Positions 1-5,073 of a stretch of DNA of 5,073 bases are shown here, piece after piece; the stretch's first letter is position 1, and every line of letters begins with the position of its first letter. The translations under genes and the position numbers were made by a program. Location: positions 1-5,073 of the forward strand of contig JADGMZ010000118.1 of the NCBI GenBank assembly GCA_015234495.1, written 5' to 3'. Below the pieces are notes generated by a model, which saw nothing but the letters and a program-made list of their open reading frames with translations, was not told the DNA's origin and made no database searches. This stretch comes from Brevundimonas sp. Lineage in GTDB: Bacteria > Pseudomonadota > Alphaproteobacteria > Caulobacterales > Caulobacteraceae.

Positions 1-1152
1 CCGCGTGCACACGCTGATGCGAGTGGCACCCGCGTTGTCGAGGTCCCAGGCGGCGGAGTGGCGGACCGCATCGCGGTCCTCCGGCCGGGTGATCATCGAC
101 CGCTCCCAGAAGGTCTGCGGCAGGGGCGCCATGCCCAGCGAGGTGTAGAAGCCCTCGCCGGTCTTCACCATCCGTTCGGCGTCGTAGTCCTTCTCGCGCA
201 GCAGTTCGGTCAGGTCGTAGCTGGACTCGCCGCCGGTCGCGGGGGCCACCACGTCATAGATGTTGCCCCACTGCTGCGACCACATGTTGCCCAGCAGGTC
301 GGCCCGGATGGGGCCGCTGTCGGGCTGGACCGCGTCGCCGTACTTGGCGTTGAGGCGGCTGCGGACGTAGCAGTGCAGGTTCTCGTAGAAGGGCTTCACC
401 TGCTCCCACAGCCGGTCGGTCTCGGCGGCGAAGGCGTCGGGCTCCATGTCGTAGCCGGCGCGCCACATGGCGCCGGTATCGGCGAAGCCGAGCTCGCGCG
501 AGCCCTCGTTGGCGATCTCGACCATGCGGGCGTAGTCGGGCGCCATCTGCGGCGAGACGCTGCGCCAGCCCTCGTACAGGGCCTTGAGCTCGGCCGGGTC
601 GCGGCTCTCGGCCATCAGGATCGAGGCCTCGTCGAGTGTGATCTGGCGGCCCTTGAACTCGAACTTGCCGGTGGCGTAGGTCGAGTCCAGGCGGGTGGTG
701 ATGTCGGCCAGCTCCGCCGCGGCGCCGGGGCGGTTGGGGGCCGGCAGAACGATGCCGAGGCGCAGCAGGTTCAGCTTGCGGCGGACGTCGGCGGGGACCT
801 CGACATCGTTGAAGCGAGCCGCGCCGTTGGCCAGTTCGACCTGCAGCTCGGTGTATTCGGCGTTGATCTTCGACTCCAGCCACATGGTGTCGAAGGTGAT
901 GTTCGTCGCGCGGGTCCACTGGATGCGGGCGGCCTCCTCGCTGAGGGCGGCGAGGCGTTGCTCGGCGTCGGCGACGAAGGCGGCGGCGGTTTCGGCGGAG
1001 GCACGCGCCGGCGGATTGGCCGCGATCTCTTCCGCGGTGTCGAGCGCGGCTTCATCGGCCGCGGCCCATCCGTTTGCGGCGCCGCTCGCGCAGCCGACCA
1101 TGCCGAGCGTCAGGGCGCAGGCCGCGGCGGCCGTCATCAGGGTACGCTTCAT
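1..1152 (-). CDS. M2-family peptidyl-dipeptidase (ACE-like), lipoprotein, 3' part missing
   Basis: This is a zinc-dependent dipeptidyl carboxypeptidase of the angiotensin-converting enzyme family (peptidase M2), which removes dipeptides from peptide C-termini. Only the first 384 codons are present; the frame is open to the left edge of the window. The start ATG at 1152 is fixed by AGGAGG five bases upstream. The N-terminus has a basic MKR, a hydrophobic stretch and the lipobox-like MVGC with Cys21; Ala follows, with no Asp at +2, so a periplasm-facing outer-membrane lipoprotein is likely. M2 family signatures are visible: TRATNITFD near residue 80-88, GAMWRAGYD in the middle, LHCYVRSRL, LGNMWSQQW at about 287-295, and AWDLDNAGATRISVCT just before the cut. 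In known M2 enzymes the HEMGH zinc site lies shortly after this last segment, so the catalytic residues are not visible and activity cannot be judged. The gene lies 76 bp downstream of mtgA and could be read from it or from its own promoter. Confidence 0.9.
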   Translation of the reverse strand, partial: MKRTLMTAAAACALTLGMVGCASGAANGWAAADEAALDTAEEIAANPPARASAETAAAFVADAEQRLAALSEEAARIQWTRATNITFDTMWLESKINAEYTELQVELANGAARFNDVEVPADVRRKLNLLRLGIVLPAPNRPGAAAELADITTRLDSTYATGKFEFKGRQITLDEASILMAESRDPAELKALYEGWRSVSPQMAPDYARMVEIANEGSRELGFADTGAMWRAGYDMEPDAFAAETDRLWEQVKPFYENLHCYVRSRLNAKYGDAVQPDSGPIRADLLGNMWSQQWGNIYDVVAPATGGESSYDLTELLREKDYDAERMVKTGEGFYTSLGMAPLPQTFWERSMITRPEDRDAVRHSAAWDLDNAGATRISVCTR

Positions 1153-1157
1153 CGGAT

Positions 1158-1163
1158 CCTCCT
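1158..1163 (-). promoter_or_regulatory. Shine-Dalgarno site of the M2 peptidase gene
   Basis: The minus strand reads AGGAGG here, followed by the 5-base spacer ATCCG and the ATG at 1152. It is the strongest ribosome binding site in the window and selects this ATG over the in-frame Met codons at residues 6 and 18, which would damage the signal peptide. Confidence 0.8.
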
Positions 1164-1213
1164 CGCGGCCTCCCGCCGCGCTTCGGCCGCAAGGGAAGCC
1201 AGGGAAGCTGTCA

Positions 1214-1227
1214 GGTCAAGCTTGACC
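1214..1227. promoter_or_regulatory. Perfect 14-bp palindrome between mtgA and the M2 peptidase gene
   Basis: GGTCAAGCTTGACC is its own reverse complement and begins two bases past the mtgA stop codon. Weaker symmetry extends beyond it (ctgtca on one side, gtcag on the other). On the minus strand its right half contains TTGACC, which resembles a -35 element, but no convincing -10 follows at normal spacing. It is more likely a dimeric regulator site or promoter part for the peptidase gene than a terminator, because a hairpin would be short and no T-run follows. The function is not established. Confidence 0.4.
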
Positions 1228-1228
1228 G

Positions 1229-1921
1229 TCAGCCCAGGACGCAGGCGGCGAGACCGTCGGCGCGCACCGTGCCCATGGCGGCCTGCACGCGGGCGGCGCG
1301 GCGGCGGATGTAGGGGCCCGGCGAGGCGGCGTCGTAGCGGCGGGGCGACGGCAGGATGGCGGCCAGACGGGCGGCTTCGCGCGGACTCAGGTCGGCGGCG
1401 GACTTGCCGAACCAGTGCCTGGCCGCCGCCTCGGCGCCGTAGACGCCGGGAGCCCATTCGGCGACGTTGAGATAGACCTCCATGACCCGGCGCTTGCCCC
1501 ACAGGGTCTCGATCAGGACGGTGTAGCCGGCCTCGAATCCCTTGCGGACCCAGTCGCGGCCGGGCCACAGGAAGACGTTCTTGGCGGTCTGCTGGCTGAT
1601 GGTCGAACCGCCGCGCAGGCGGCCGCCTTTTTCATTGGTCCTCAGAGCCTTTTCGATCGCCTCCAGGTCAAAGCCGCGGTGGCTGCAGAAGCGGGCGTCC
1701 TCGGCGGCGATCACCGCCTCGACCAGGCGGGGCGAGATGTCGTCGAGGGGCTTCCATCGGTAGCTGAGCCCCTCCCCCTCGACGGCGCGGGTGACCATCA
1801 GGAAGGTCAGGGGCGGCGGGACCAGCCGGTGGATGGCGACTGAGCCGAGCACGAGGCCCACCAGGATCGTGACCACGGTCAGGATCGGTCGGCGCTTCCG
1901 GGTCCGCGGCTGCTTGGTCAT
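1229..1921 (-). CDS. mtgA: Monofunctional biosynthetic peptidoglycan transglycosylase MtgA
   Basis: The product is a GT51 glycosyltransferase that polymerises lipid II into glycan strands at the outer face of the inner membrane, without a penicillin-binding transpeptidase domain. The chosen start gives 230 residues, normal for the family. A basic tail (residues 1-11) precedes one membrane anchor at about 13-31 and then the catalytic domain. GT51 motifs appear in order: [14 protein letters not shown] with putative catalytic Glu74, [12 protein letters not shown] at 104-115, RKGFEAGY with the second conserved Glu130, and [14 protein letters not shown] at 143-156, followed by the usual WFGK and LAAILPSP segments. 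Glu74 and Glu130 are 56 residues apart, as in characterised GT51 enzymes. A longer in-frame version could begin at TTG 1957, but its extra 12 residues are Pro/Arg-rich and begin at the edge of a repeat block, so ATG 1921 is preferred although it lacks a clear Shine-Dalgarno. No promoter is obvious; repeats lie just upstream. Confidence 0.93.
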   Translation of the reverse strand: MTKQPRTRKRRPILTVVTILVGLVLGSVAIHRLVPPPLTFLMVTRAVEGEGLSYRWKPLDDISPRLVEAVIAAEDARFCSHRGFDLEAIEKALRTNEKGGRLRGGSTISQQTAKNVFLWPGRDWVRKGFEAGYTVLIETLWGKRRVMEVYLNVAEWAPGVYGAEAAARHWFGKSAADLSPREAARLAAILPSPRRYDAASPGPYIRRRAARVQAAMGTVRADGLAACVLG

Positions 1922-1966
1922 GCGGCGAGGGTGGAGCCGAAGCGCGGCCGGGGGCAAGAGGGCTGT

Positions 1967-1987
1967 CCCTCCCCGTCCCGGGGAGGG
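1967..1987. repeat. Short hairpin 1 of the repeat block
   Basis: Arms CCCTCCCCG and CGGGGAGGG (9 bp, perfect) flank the 3-base loop TCC. It is the mtgA-proximal end of the repeat block, 45 bp upstream of the mtgA ATG. It is the exact reverse complement of the hairpin at 2217-2237. Confidence 0.85.
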
Positions 1988-2004
1988 CGGGCGGCGCGAA
2001 GCGA

Positions 2005-2074
2005 CGGCCGGGTGGGGGCGGCGTCATGGGCGGGAACGCCGGCGCGGTGTGGTCTGGCCCTTCCCACCCGGCCG
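2005..2074. repeat. Long inverted repeat, copy 1
   Basis: Arms CGGCCGGGTGGG (2005-2016) and CCCACCCGGCCG (2063-2074) are perfectly complementary over 12 bp around a 46-base middle. The pairing can be extended outward with a 3-base bulge and one mismatch (gcgaagcg against gcgcagcg on the complementary strand). The middle holds a further small GGCG/CGCC pairing. Confidence 0.75.
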
Positions 2075-2085
2075 CTGCGCGGCCC

Positions 2086-2106
2086 CCCTCCCCGAGGCGG
2101 GGAGGG
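2086..2106. repeat. Short hairpin 2 of the repeat block
   Basis: It has the same 9-bp arms as the outer hairpins (CCCTCCCCG and CGGGGAGGG) but a different loop, AGG. It sits at the junction of the two repeat units. Constant arms with a changing loop suggest that the stem, rather than the loop, is kept. Confidence 0.8.
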
Positions 2107-2136
2107 AGAGGAGAGCGAAGCCCGGACCGCCGGCGA

Positions 2137-2205
2137 CGGCCGGGTCGGGGCGGCGCCATGAGCGGGAACGCCGTCGGGTGTGGTCTGGCCCTTCCCACCC
2201 GGCCG
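2137..2205. repeat. Long inverted repeat, copy 2
   Basis: Arms CGGCCGGGTCGG (2137-2148) and CCCACCCGGCCG (2194-2205) pair with one mismatch at 2146. The right arm is identical to that of copy 1 and the left arm has drifted by one base, which fits an older or decaying copy. Confidence 0.7.
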
Positions 2206-2216
2206 CTGCGCGGCCC

Positions 2217-2237
2217 CCCTCCCCGGGACGGGGAGGG
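2217..2237. repeat. Short hairpin 3 of the repeat block, downstream of the WD40 gene
   Basis: Arms CCCTCCCCG and CGGGGAGGG flank the loop GGA. It lies 20 bp past the WD40 stop codon, where it could stall polymerase or protect the operon mRNA 3' end. No T-run follows on the minus strand, so it is not a canonical intrinsic terminator. Confidence 0.75.
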
Positions 2238-2257
2238 AAAGGCGGGCGTACGAGCGG

Positions 2258-3223
2258 CTAGGCCTCGGCGATCCCGGCCTGGCCGTCCTCGTCGGCCCAG
2301 GCGACGCGGGTGGCGTCGGGGCTCATGACGAGGGCGGTGATGGCGGGGCCCTTTTCGGCCTTGAGGAAGTTCAGCCCCTGCCCCGCCGGGTCGGCGAGCC
2401 AGACGCGGCCGTCGTCGAGGCCGGCGGCGAGGACCGGGTGTTTCGGCTGCGACGCCACAAGGGCCACCAGGCTGCCCTCGTCGAAGCCGATCTCGGTGGC
2501 TTCGCGGCCCATCGGCCCGTTGGAGCCGATGAACGGCCACAGCACCGCGCCCTGGGCGCCCGAGGTGGCCAGCAGCTGGCCGTTGGACAGGAAGCTCATC
2601 GACCGCACCTTGGACGGATAGCCGCCCATGCGCAGGTTCTTCTGGTCCTTGATGCGCCAGCCGTGCAGCTGGTTGTCCTGCATGGCGGTGATGACGAAGG
2701 CGCCGTCGGGCGACCAGGCGACGCCGGTGTGCGAGCCGGCCCATTTGAGGAAGGTCGGCTTCTGCTCGGCGATGCGGGCGAACCACAGGGCCGCGCCGCC
2801 GTAGGTCGAGGTCGCGATGCGGCGGCCCTTCGGCTCGAAGGCGACGCCGGAGATGGTGCGTTCGTGGGCGAAGTCGCGGCGGAAGCCGCCGTCCTTCGCG
2901 TCGATCACCGACAGGGTCTTGCCGGCGGAGAAGGCGATCAGGCCGCTCTCGGCCGAGGCGTCGATGGCGTCGATCCACTGCCCCCTGGCGGTCGCCAGAA
3001 CACCCGCCTCGCCGCGCCGGTGCCAGATGACCCGGCCATCGTCGCCGCCGGTGACCACGCCGTCGCCGGAGGGGTGGACCGCGGCGCACAGGATGGCGCC
3101 GTCATGGGCGGCGCTGAACTCGCCGCCCTCGAAGCGCACCGAGCCGTCGCCGAGGGCGAAGACGGCGCTGGTCCGGTCAAACAGGGCGGCGGTGACCTGG
3201 GCGTCGTAGGCGTGGGTTTTCAT
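2258..3223 (-). CDS. WD40-repeat beta-propeller protein, last gene of the GTPase operon
   Basis: This 321-residue protein is made almost wholly of WD40-like repeats, with no signal peptide or membrane segment, so it is probably a cytoplasmic seven- or eight-bladed propeller acting as a protein-interaction platform. Repeat-like segments lie at about residues 8-31, 42-67, 84-107, 123-148, 165-189, 205-229, 251-276 and 294-319. Typical pieces include AAVHPSGDGVVTGGDDGRVIW, VAWSPDGAFVITAMQDNQLHGW and LVMSPDATRVAWADEDG. Trp closes several blades (67, 147, 189, 229). No enzyme motif is seen. The ATG at 3223 has no good Shine-Dalgarno. The gene follows the DUF2093 gene after 36 bp on the same strand and is probably co-transcribed with it. 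By position it may assist or regulate the zinc-related GTPase, but its partner is unknown. Confidence 0.88.
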   Translation of the reverse strand: MKTHAYDAQVTAALFDRTSAVFALGDGSVRFEGGEFSAAHDGAILCAAVHPSGDGVVTGGDDGRVIWHRRGEAGVLATARGQWIDAIDASAESGLIAFSAGKTLSVIDAKDGGFRRDFAHERTISGVAFEPKGRRIATSTYGGAALWFARIAEQKPTFLKWAGSHTGVAWSPDGAFVITAMQDNQLHGWRIKDQKNLRMGGYPSKVRSMSFLSNGQLLATSGAQGAVLWPFIGSNGPMGREATEIGFDEGSLVALVASQPKHPVLAAGLDDGRVWLADPAGQGLNFLKAEKGPAITALVMSPDATRVAWADEDGQAGIAEA

Positions 3224-3237
3224 GCGGTCGGTTTAGG

Positions 3238-3253
3238 GCGCCCGGCGGGGCGC
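3238..3253. other. GC hairpin in the DUF2093-WD40 spacer
   Basis: Arms GCGCCC and GGGCGC (6 bp, perfect) surround a 4-base loop, within the only gap inside the four-gene operon. Without a T-run it is not a normal terminator. It could be a processing or stability element that separates WD40 expression from that of the upstream genes, or simply a chance feature of GC-rich DNA. Confidence 0.4.
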
Positions 3254-3259
3254 GCAAGG

Positions 3260-3484
3260 TCAGGCGCCATGCACCTCGACCCAGCGCCGGGTCATCAGCT
3301 CCGCATTGGCGTAGGCCTCCTGCAGCTCGACGCTCCAGTAGTGCAGGCGGTCCAGCGGGATGGGCTTGCCGGAGACGGCGCAGCGGACGAAGTCGCCGGG
3401 CTGCAGAACGTGAAAGTCCGGCGTGTCGTAGCGCACGACCGCTTCGCGGTCGGCCGCCGGAAGAGGCTTGGGCGGCGGGTTCAT
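3260..3484 (-). CDS. DUF2093 small protein
   Basis: This 74-residue protein of unknown function matches the DUF2093 family as recalled from alphaproteobacteria. The family-like core is VRYDTPDFHVLQPGDFVRCAV (residues 17-37) followed by SGKPIPLDRLHYWSVELQEAY (38-58). The N-terminus is a short Pro-rich tail (MNPPPKPLP). It has a single Cys (35), so a multi-Cys zinc site within one chain is not visible. There is no signal peptide or membrane segment. Its ATG overlaps the stop of the upstream DUF1330 gene in an ATGA, indicating translational coupling. Its place in a GTPase operon with a Zur-like site suggests a role linked to metal homeostasis, which is inference from context only. Confidence 0.85.
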   Translation of the reverse strand: MNPPPKPLPAADREAVVRYDTPDFHVLQPGDFVRCAVSGKPIPLDRLHYWSVELQEAYANAELMTRRWVEVHGA

Positions 3485-3924
3485 TCGCTGGCTCCGAAGG
3501 CAGGGCCCGGACGGCGGGAGTCGCAGCGGATCAGGCGGGAGTCGGCGACGGCGGCCTGACGGTGCACGACCGCGGCCTGGTATTCGGGGTCATGCAGCAT
3601 GTCGAGGAAGGCCGCGCCGGAGGGGTATTCGGCGATGAAGGCCAGGTCCCAGGCCTCGTCGGCCGGGCCGATGACGGTCAGCTGCGGCCGGCCCAGCCAG
3701 ATCTGGCGGCCGCCGGCGCGGGCGAAGGGGGCGGCGGCGGCGCGGCCGTAGGCGGCATAGGCCTCAGCCCCGCTGACGTCGCGGTTGATGGCCGGGGCGT
3801 CATTTTCGGCATAGGCGGCGCGTTCGCGGAGGCGCAGCAGGTTGAGCATGGCGATCGGCCGGTCGGACGGCAGATCGCGGAAGGCCGCCATCGCCTCGCG
3901 GGTGGGATCGACCGAGCCGGTCAT
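3481..3924 (-). CDS. DUF1330-family protein (dimeric alpha-beta barrel fold)
   Basis: This 147-residue cytoplasmic protein resembles DUF1330 members of the ferredoxin-like dimeric alpha/beta barrel group. Landmarks are [14 protein letters not shown] (residues 23-36), [10 protein letters not shown] (51-60), GGRQIWLG (71-78), the acidic IGPADEAWD (85-93), [18 protein letters not shown] (99-116) and the C-terminal [12 protein letters not shown] (121-132), which are typical of the family. The biochemical role of the family is not settled; members of this fold include monooxygenase-like and small-molecule-binding proteins. The start overlaps the stop of the GTPase gene by ATGA, and its own stop overlaps the DUF2093 start the same way, so the three are almost certainly one translationally coupled unit. 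No metal-binding cluster is obvious. Confidence 0.85.
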   Translation of the reverse strand: MTGSVDPTREAMAAFRDLPSDRPIAMLNLLRLRERAAYAENDAPAINRDVSGAEAYAAYGRAAAAPFARAGGRQIWLGRPQLTVIGPADEAWDLAFIAEYPSGAAFLDMLHDPEYQAAVVHRQAAVADSRLIRCDSRRPGPAFGASE

Positions 3925-5006
3925 GCCGCGCAGGCCTCAAAACCGGCCTTCAGCTGGGCCTCGTCCAGCTCGCGACCGATGAAGACGGCGCGCGACCAGC
4001 GGCGCTCCTTCTCGCCCCAGGGCTGCTGCAGATCGCCCTCGAGGATCATGTGCACGGCCTGGAAGACCAGCCGGCGGTCCTCGCCGGCGACGTCGATGAT
4101 GCCCTTGGCGCGCAGGATGTTCTGGCCCTGCTCGCCGAGCAGCCGGTCGAGCCAGGCAGTGAATTTCTGACCGTCCATCGGGCGGTCGAGCGACAGGGAG
4201 ATGCCCTTGATGTCGTCCTCGTGCGAATGTCCGCGAGCGCCGTGGGCGTGGTCATGATCGTGCCCGTGGTGAGGGTGGTCGTGGCCGCAATGCTCGTCAT
4301 GGACGTGGCCCTCCTCGCCGTGCGGCGGGTTGGCGAACTCGGGATTGATATCGAGGATGCGGCCGAGGTCGAAGCCGCTGAGGCCCAGCACCTGGTCCAG
4401 CGGCACGTCGGCGCGGGTGGCGCGGGTGATCGGGGCCAGGGGGTTCAGCTTGCGCAGCCGGCGCTCGACCTCGGCGAGCTCGGCCTCCGAGGCGAGGTCG
4501 ACCTTGTTGAGGATGATGCGGTCGGCGAAGGCGACCTGCTCGCGAGCCTCCTTCGAGTCGTCCAGCCGGGCCATGACGTGTTTGGCGTCGACCAGGGCGG
4601 TGACGCTGTCCAGCTCGGTCTTCGCCTTGACGTCCTCGTCGACGAAGAAGGTCTGGGCCACGGGGCCGGGGTCGGCGAGGCCGGTGGTCTCGACGATGAT
4701 GGCGTCGAAGGCGGGCTTGCCCGGGCGCTGGCGCTTCATCAGGCCGGAAACGACGCGGATCAGGTCGCCGCGCACGGTGCAGCAGACGCAGCCGTTGTTC
4801 ATCTCGAACACTTCCTCGTCGGCCCCGACCACGAGGTCGTTGTCGATGCCGATCTCGCCGAACTCGTTGACGATCACGGCGTAGCGCTTGCCGTGCTGTT
4901 CGGTGAGGATGCGGCTGAGCAGCGTCGTCTTACCGGCCCCGAGATAGCCGGTGAGCACGGTCACCGGGATCTTCTGGGAGGCGGCGAGGGGGGAAGCATC
5001 GGACAT
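3921..5006 (-). CDS. COG0523/CobW-family GTPase, probable zinc metallochaperone
   Basis: This 361-residue G3E-family GTPase is likely a metallochaperone that uses GTP hydrolysis to deliver zinc to client proteins in the cytoplasm. Visible parts: Walker [10 protein letters not shown] (residues 20-28), the [10 protein letters not shown] segment (46-55), the family's metal motif CVCC (73-76) in [13 protein letters not shown], the [10 protein letters not shown] segment (106-115), guanine-specificity motif NKVD (167-170), a His-rich linker at about 229-262 with 14 His and one Cys, and a CobW C-terminal domain from about 266 to the end. CobW proper works in cobalamin synthesis, but no cobalamin genes are here. 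The His-rich linker and the upstream Zur-like box favour zinc. Start ATG 5006 leaves a normal lead into Walker A; only a weak AGG precedes it. It is the first gene of a four-gene operon. The exact substrate and client are unproven. Confidence 0.95.
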   Translation of the reverse strand: MSDASPLAASQKIPVTVLTGYLGAGKTTLLSRILTEQHGKRYAVIVNEFGEIGIDNDLVVGADEEVFEMNNGCVCCTVRGDLIRVVSGLMKRQRPGKPAFDAIIVETTGLADPGPVAQTFFVDEDVKAKTELDSVTALVDAKHVMARLDDSKEAREQVAFADRIILNKVDLASEAELAEVERRLRKLNPLAPITRATRADVPLDQVLGLSGFDLGRILDINPEFANPPHGEEGHVHDEHCGHDHPHHGHDHDHAHGARGHSHEDDIKGISLSLDRPMDGQKFTAWLDRLLGEQGQNILRAKGIIDVAGEDRRLVFQAVHMILEGDLQQPWGEKERRWSRAVFIGRELDEAQLKAGFEACAA

Positions 5007-5030
5007 GGAAGGCCTGGGTCGATTGCGCGG

Positions 5031-5043
5031 TGACGGAACGTCA
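5031..5043. promoter_or_regulatory. Inverted repeat in the GTPase leader
   Basis: TGACG-GAA-CGTCA has perfect 5-bp arms around a 3-base centre. It lies between the Zur-like box and the start codon, near the probable transcription start. It could be a second operator half-pair or a small leader hairpin; a chance palindrome cannot be excluded. Confidence 0.3.
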
Positions 5044-5046
5044 GGC

Positions 5047-5061
5047 TGTTATATTGTATCA
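5047..5061. promoter_or_regulatory. Candidate Zur (Fur-family) operator over the operon promoter
   Basis: TGTTATA-T-TGTATCA is a 7-1-7 inverted repeat in which 5 of 7 position pairs are symmetric. Against the bacterial Zur core TGTTATA-N-TATAACA (recalled from general knowledge), 12 of 14 arm bases agree, the left arm completely. It is the only AT-rich patch in the window. On the minus strand it covers -10-like sequences TATAAC (5048-5053) and TACAAT (5053-5058), so a bound repressor would block transcription. It begins 40 bp before the GTPase ATG. The -35 region would lie at or beyond the window edge and cannot be judged. Regulation by Zur is inferred; Fur or another family member remains possible. 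Confidence 0.55.
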
Positions 5062-5073
5062 ACGGGCGTCCAT

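Larger units (their letters stand above)
1967..2237. repeat. Composite palindromic intergenic repeat block (two tandem units)
   Basis: The 336-bp gap between mtgA and the WD40 gene (1922-2257) contains no credible gene and is mostly filled by this block. It is built as hairpin, long inverted repeat, hairpin, long inverted repeat, hairpin, with hairpin centres about 119 and 131 bp apart. The two units share a 49-bp stretch that appears identical by eye (2046-2094 and 2177-2225) and also the motif GCGGGAACGCC. The first and last 21-bp hairpins are exact reverse complements of each other, so the block has inverted ends. Apparent reading frames through it give Pro/Arg/Gly-rich text and are not believed. 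It resembles dispersed palindromic elements common between genes of GC-rich alphaproteobacteria. Possible roles are transcript end protection, termination of the WD40 operon, or a non-autonomous mobile repeat; none is shown. Confidence 0.85.

Noticed and set aside
254..919. 221-codon minus-strand frame within the peptidase region
   Set aside because: It is out of frame with the M2 peptidase, which reads uninterrupted from 1152 to the window edge with family signatures. This frame is low-complexity Arg/Pro/Gly text.
58..1470. 470-codon open frame on the plus strand
   Set aside because: It lies antisense to both the M2 peptidase gene and mtgA, crosses their intergenic gap, and its text is Gly/Ala/Arg-rich without domain motifs. 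It is a shadow of GC-biased codons.
2217..2237. Canonical intrinsic terminator for the WD40 operon
   Set aside because: The stem is strong, but no T-run follows it in the direction of transcription, and the same stem occurs twice more in the block.
1922..2257. CRISPR-like array in the repeated intergenic region
   Set aside because: There are only two units of over 110 bp, with internal palindromes and no short repeats separated by unique spacers.
1668..3089. 473-codon open frame on the minus strand
   Set aside because: It runs out of frame through the WD40 gene, straight through the palindromic repeat block and into mtgA. Its composition is Arg/Pro-rich and it has no recognisable domain.
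2180..3559. 459-codon open frame on the plus strand
   Set aside because: Antisense to the WD40, DUF2093 and DUF1330 genes, starting inside the repeat block. The real genes on the other strand carry clear family motifs and coupled starts.
3921..5006. Cobalamin-biosynthesis CobW proper
   Set aside because: No cobalamin genes or cobalamin riboswitch are seen nearby, while the His-rich linker and Zur-like box point to zinc. A cobalt role is not strictly excluded.
4050..5033. 327-codon open frame on the plus strand
   Set aside because: Antisense to the GTPase gene. The Val/Ala/Gly/Asp-rich text mirrors GTPase codons, and the sense strand has Walker A, CVCC and NKVD motifs.

Overview
The window is GC-rich and tightly coded, with every recognisable gene on the minus strand. 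Protein families (COG0523 GTPase, DUF2093, DUF1330, lipoprotein M2 peptidase), codon use strongly biased to G/C at third positions, and GC-rich palindromic intergenic repeats all suggest an alphaproteobacterium. It is most likely from the Caulobacteraceae (Brevundimonas, Caulobacter or Phenylobacterium type). The genus assignment is inference, not proof.

Reading in the direction of transcription (right to left): 5007-5073 is a short leader with the window's only AT-rich patch. It carries a Zur/Fur-type 7-1-7 inverted repeat (TGTTATA-T-TGTATCA, 5047-5061) over possible -10 sequences. Next comes a compact four-gene operon. It starts with a COG0523/CobW-family GTPase with a CxCC motif and a histidine-rich metal-binding insert (5006-3921). 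A DUF1330 protein (3924-3481) and a small DUF2093 protein (3484-3260) follow, each joined to the gene before it by an ATGA overlap. After a 36-bp spacer with a GC hairpin comes a cytoplasmic WD40-repeat protein (3223-2258). The likely theme is zinc-limitation response: a Zur-repressed metallochaperone GTPase plus co-transcribed proteins of unknown role.

Positions 1922-2257 hold no gene. They contain a composite repeat block (1967-2237) of three short hairpins separated by two copies of a longer inverted repeat. Beyond it lie mtgA (monofunctional peptidoglycan transglycosylase, 1921-1229) and, 76 bp further on, the first 384 codons of an M2-family (angiotensin-converting-enzyme-like) zinc dipeptidyl carboxypeptidase lipoprotein. 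That gene runs off the left edge before its HEXXH zinc site. A perfect 14-bp palindrome sits between mtgA and the peptidase gene.

The most interesting parts are the candidate Zur operator with the operon it would control, which includes two poorly characterised families, and the composite palindromic repeat. No tRNA, rRNA, CRISPR array, transposase or phage gene was seen.
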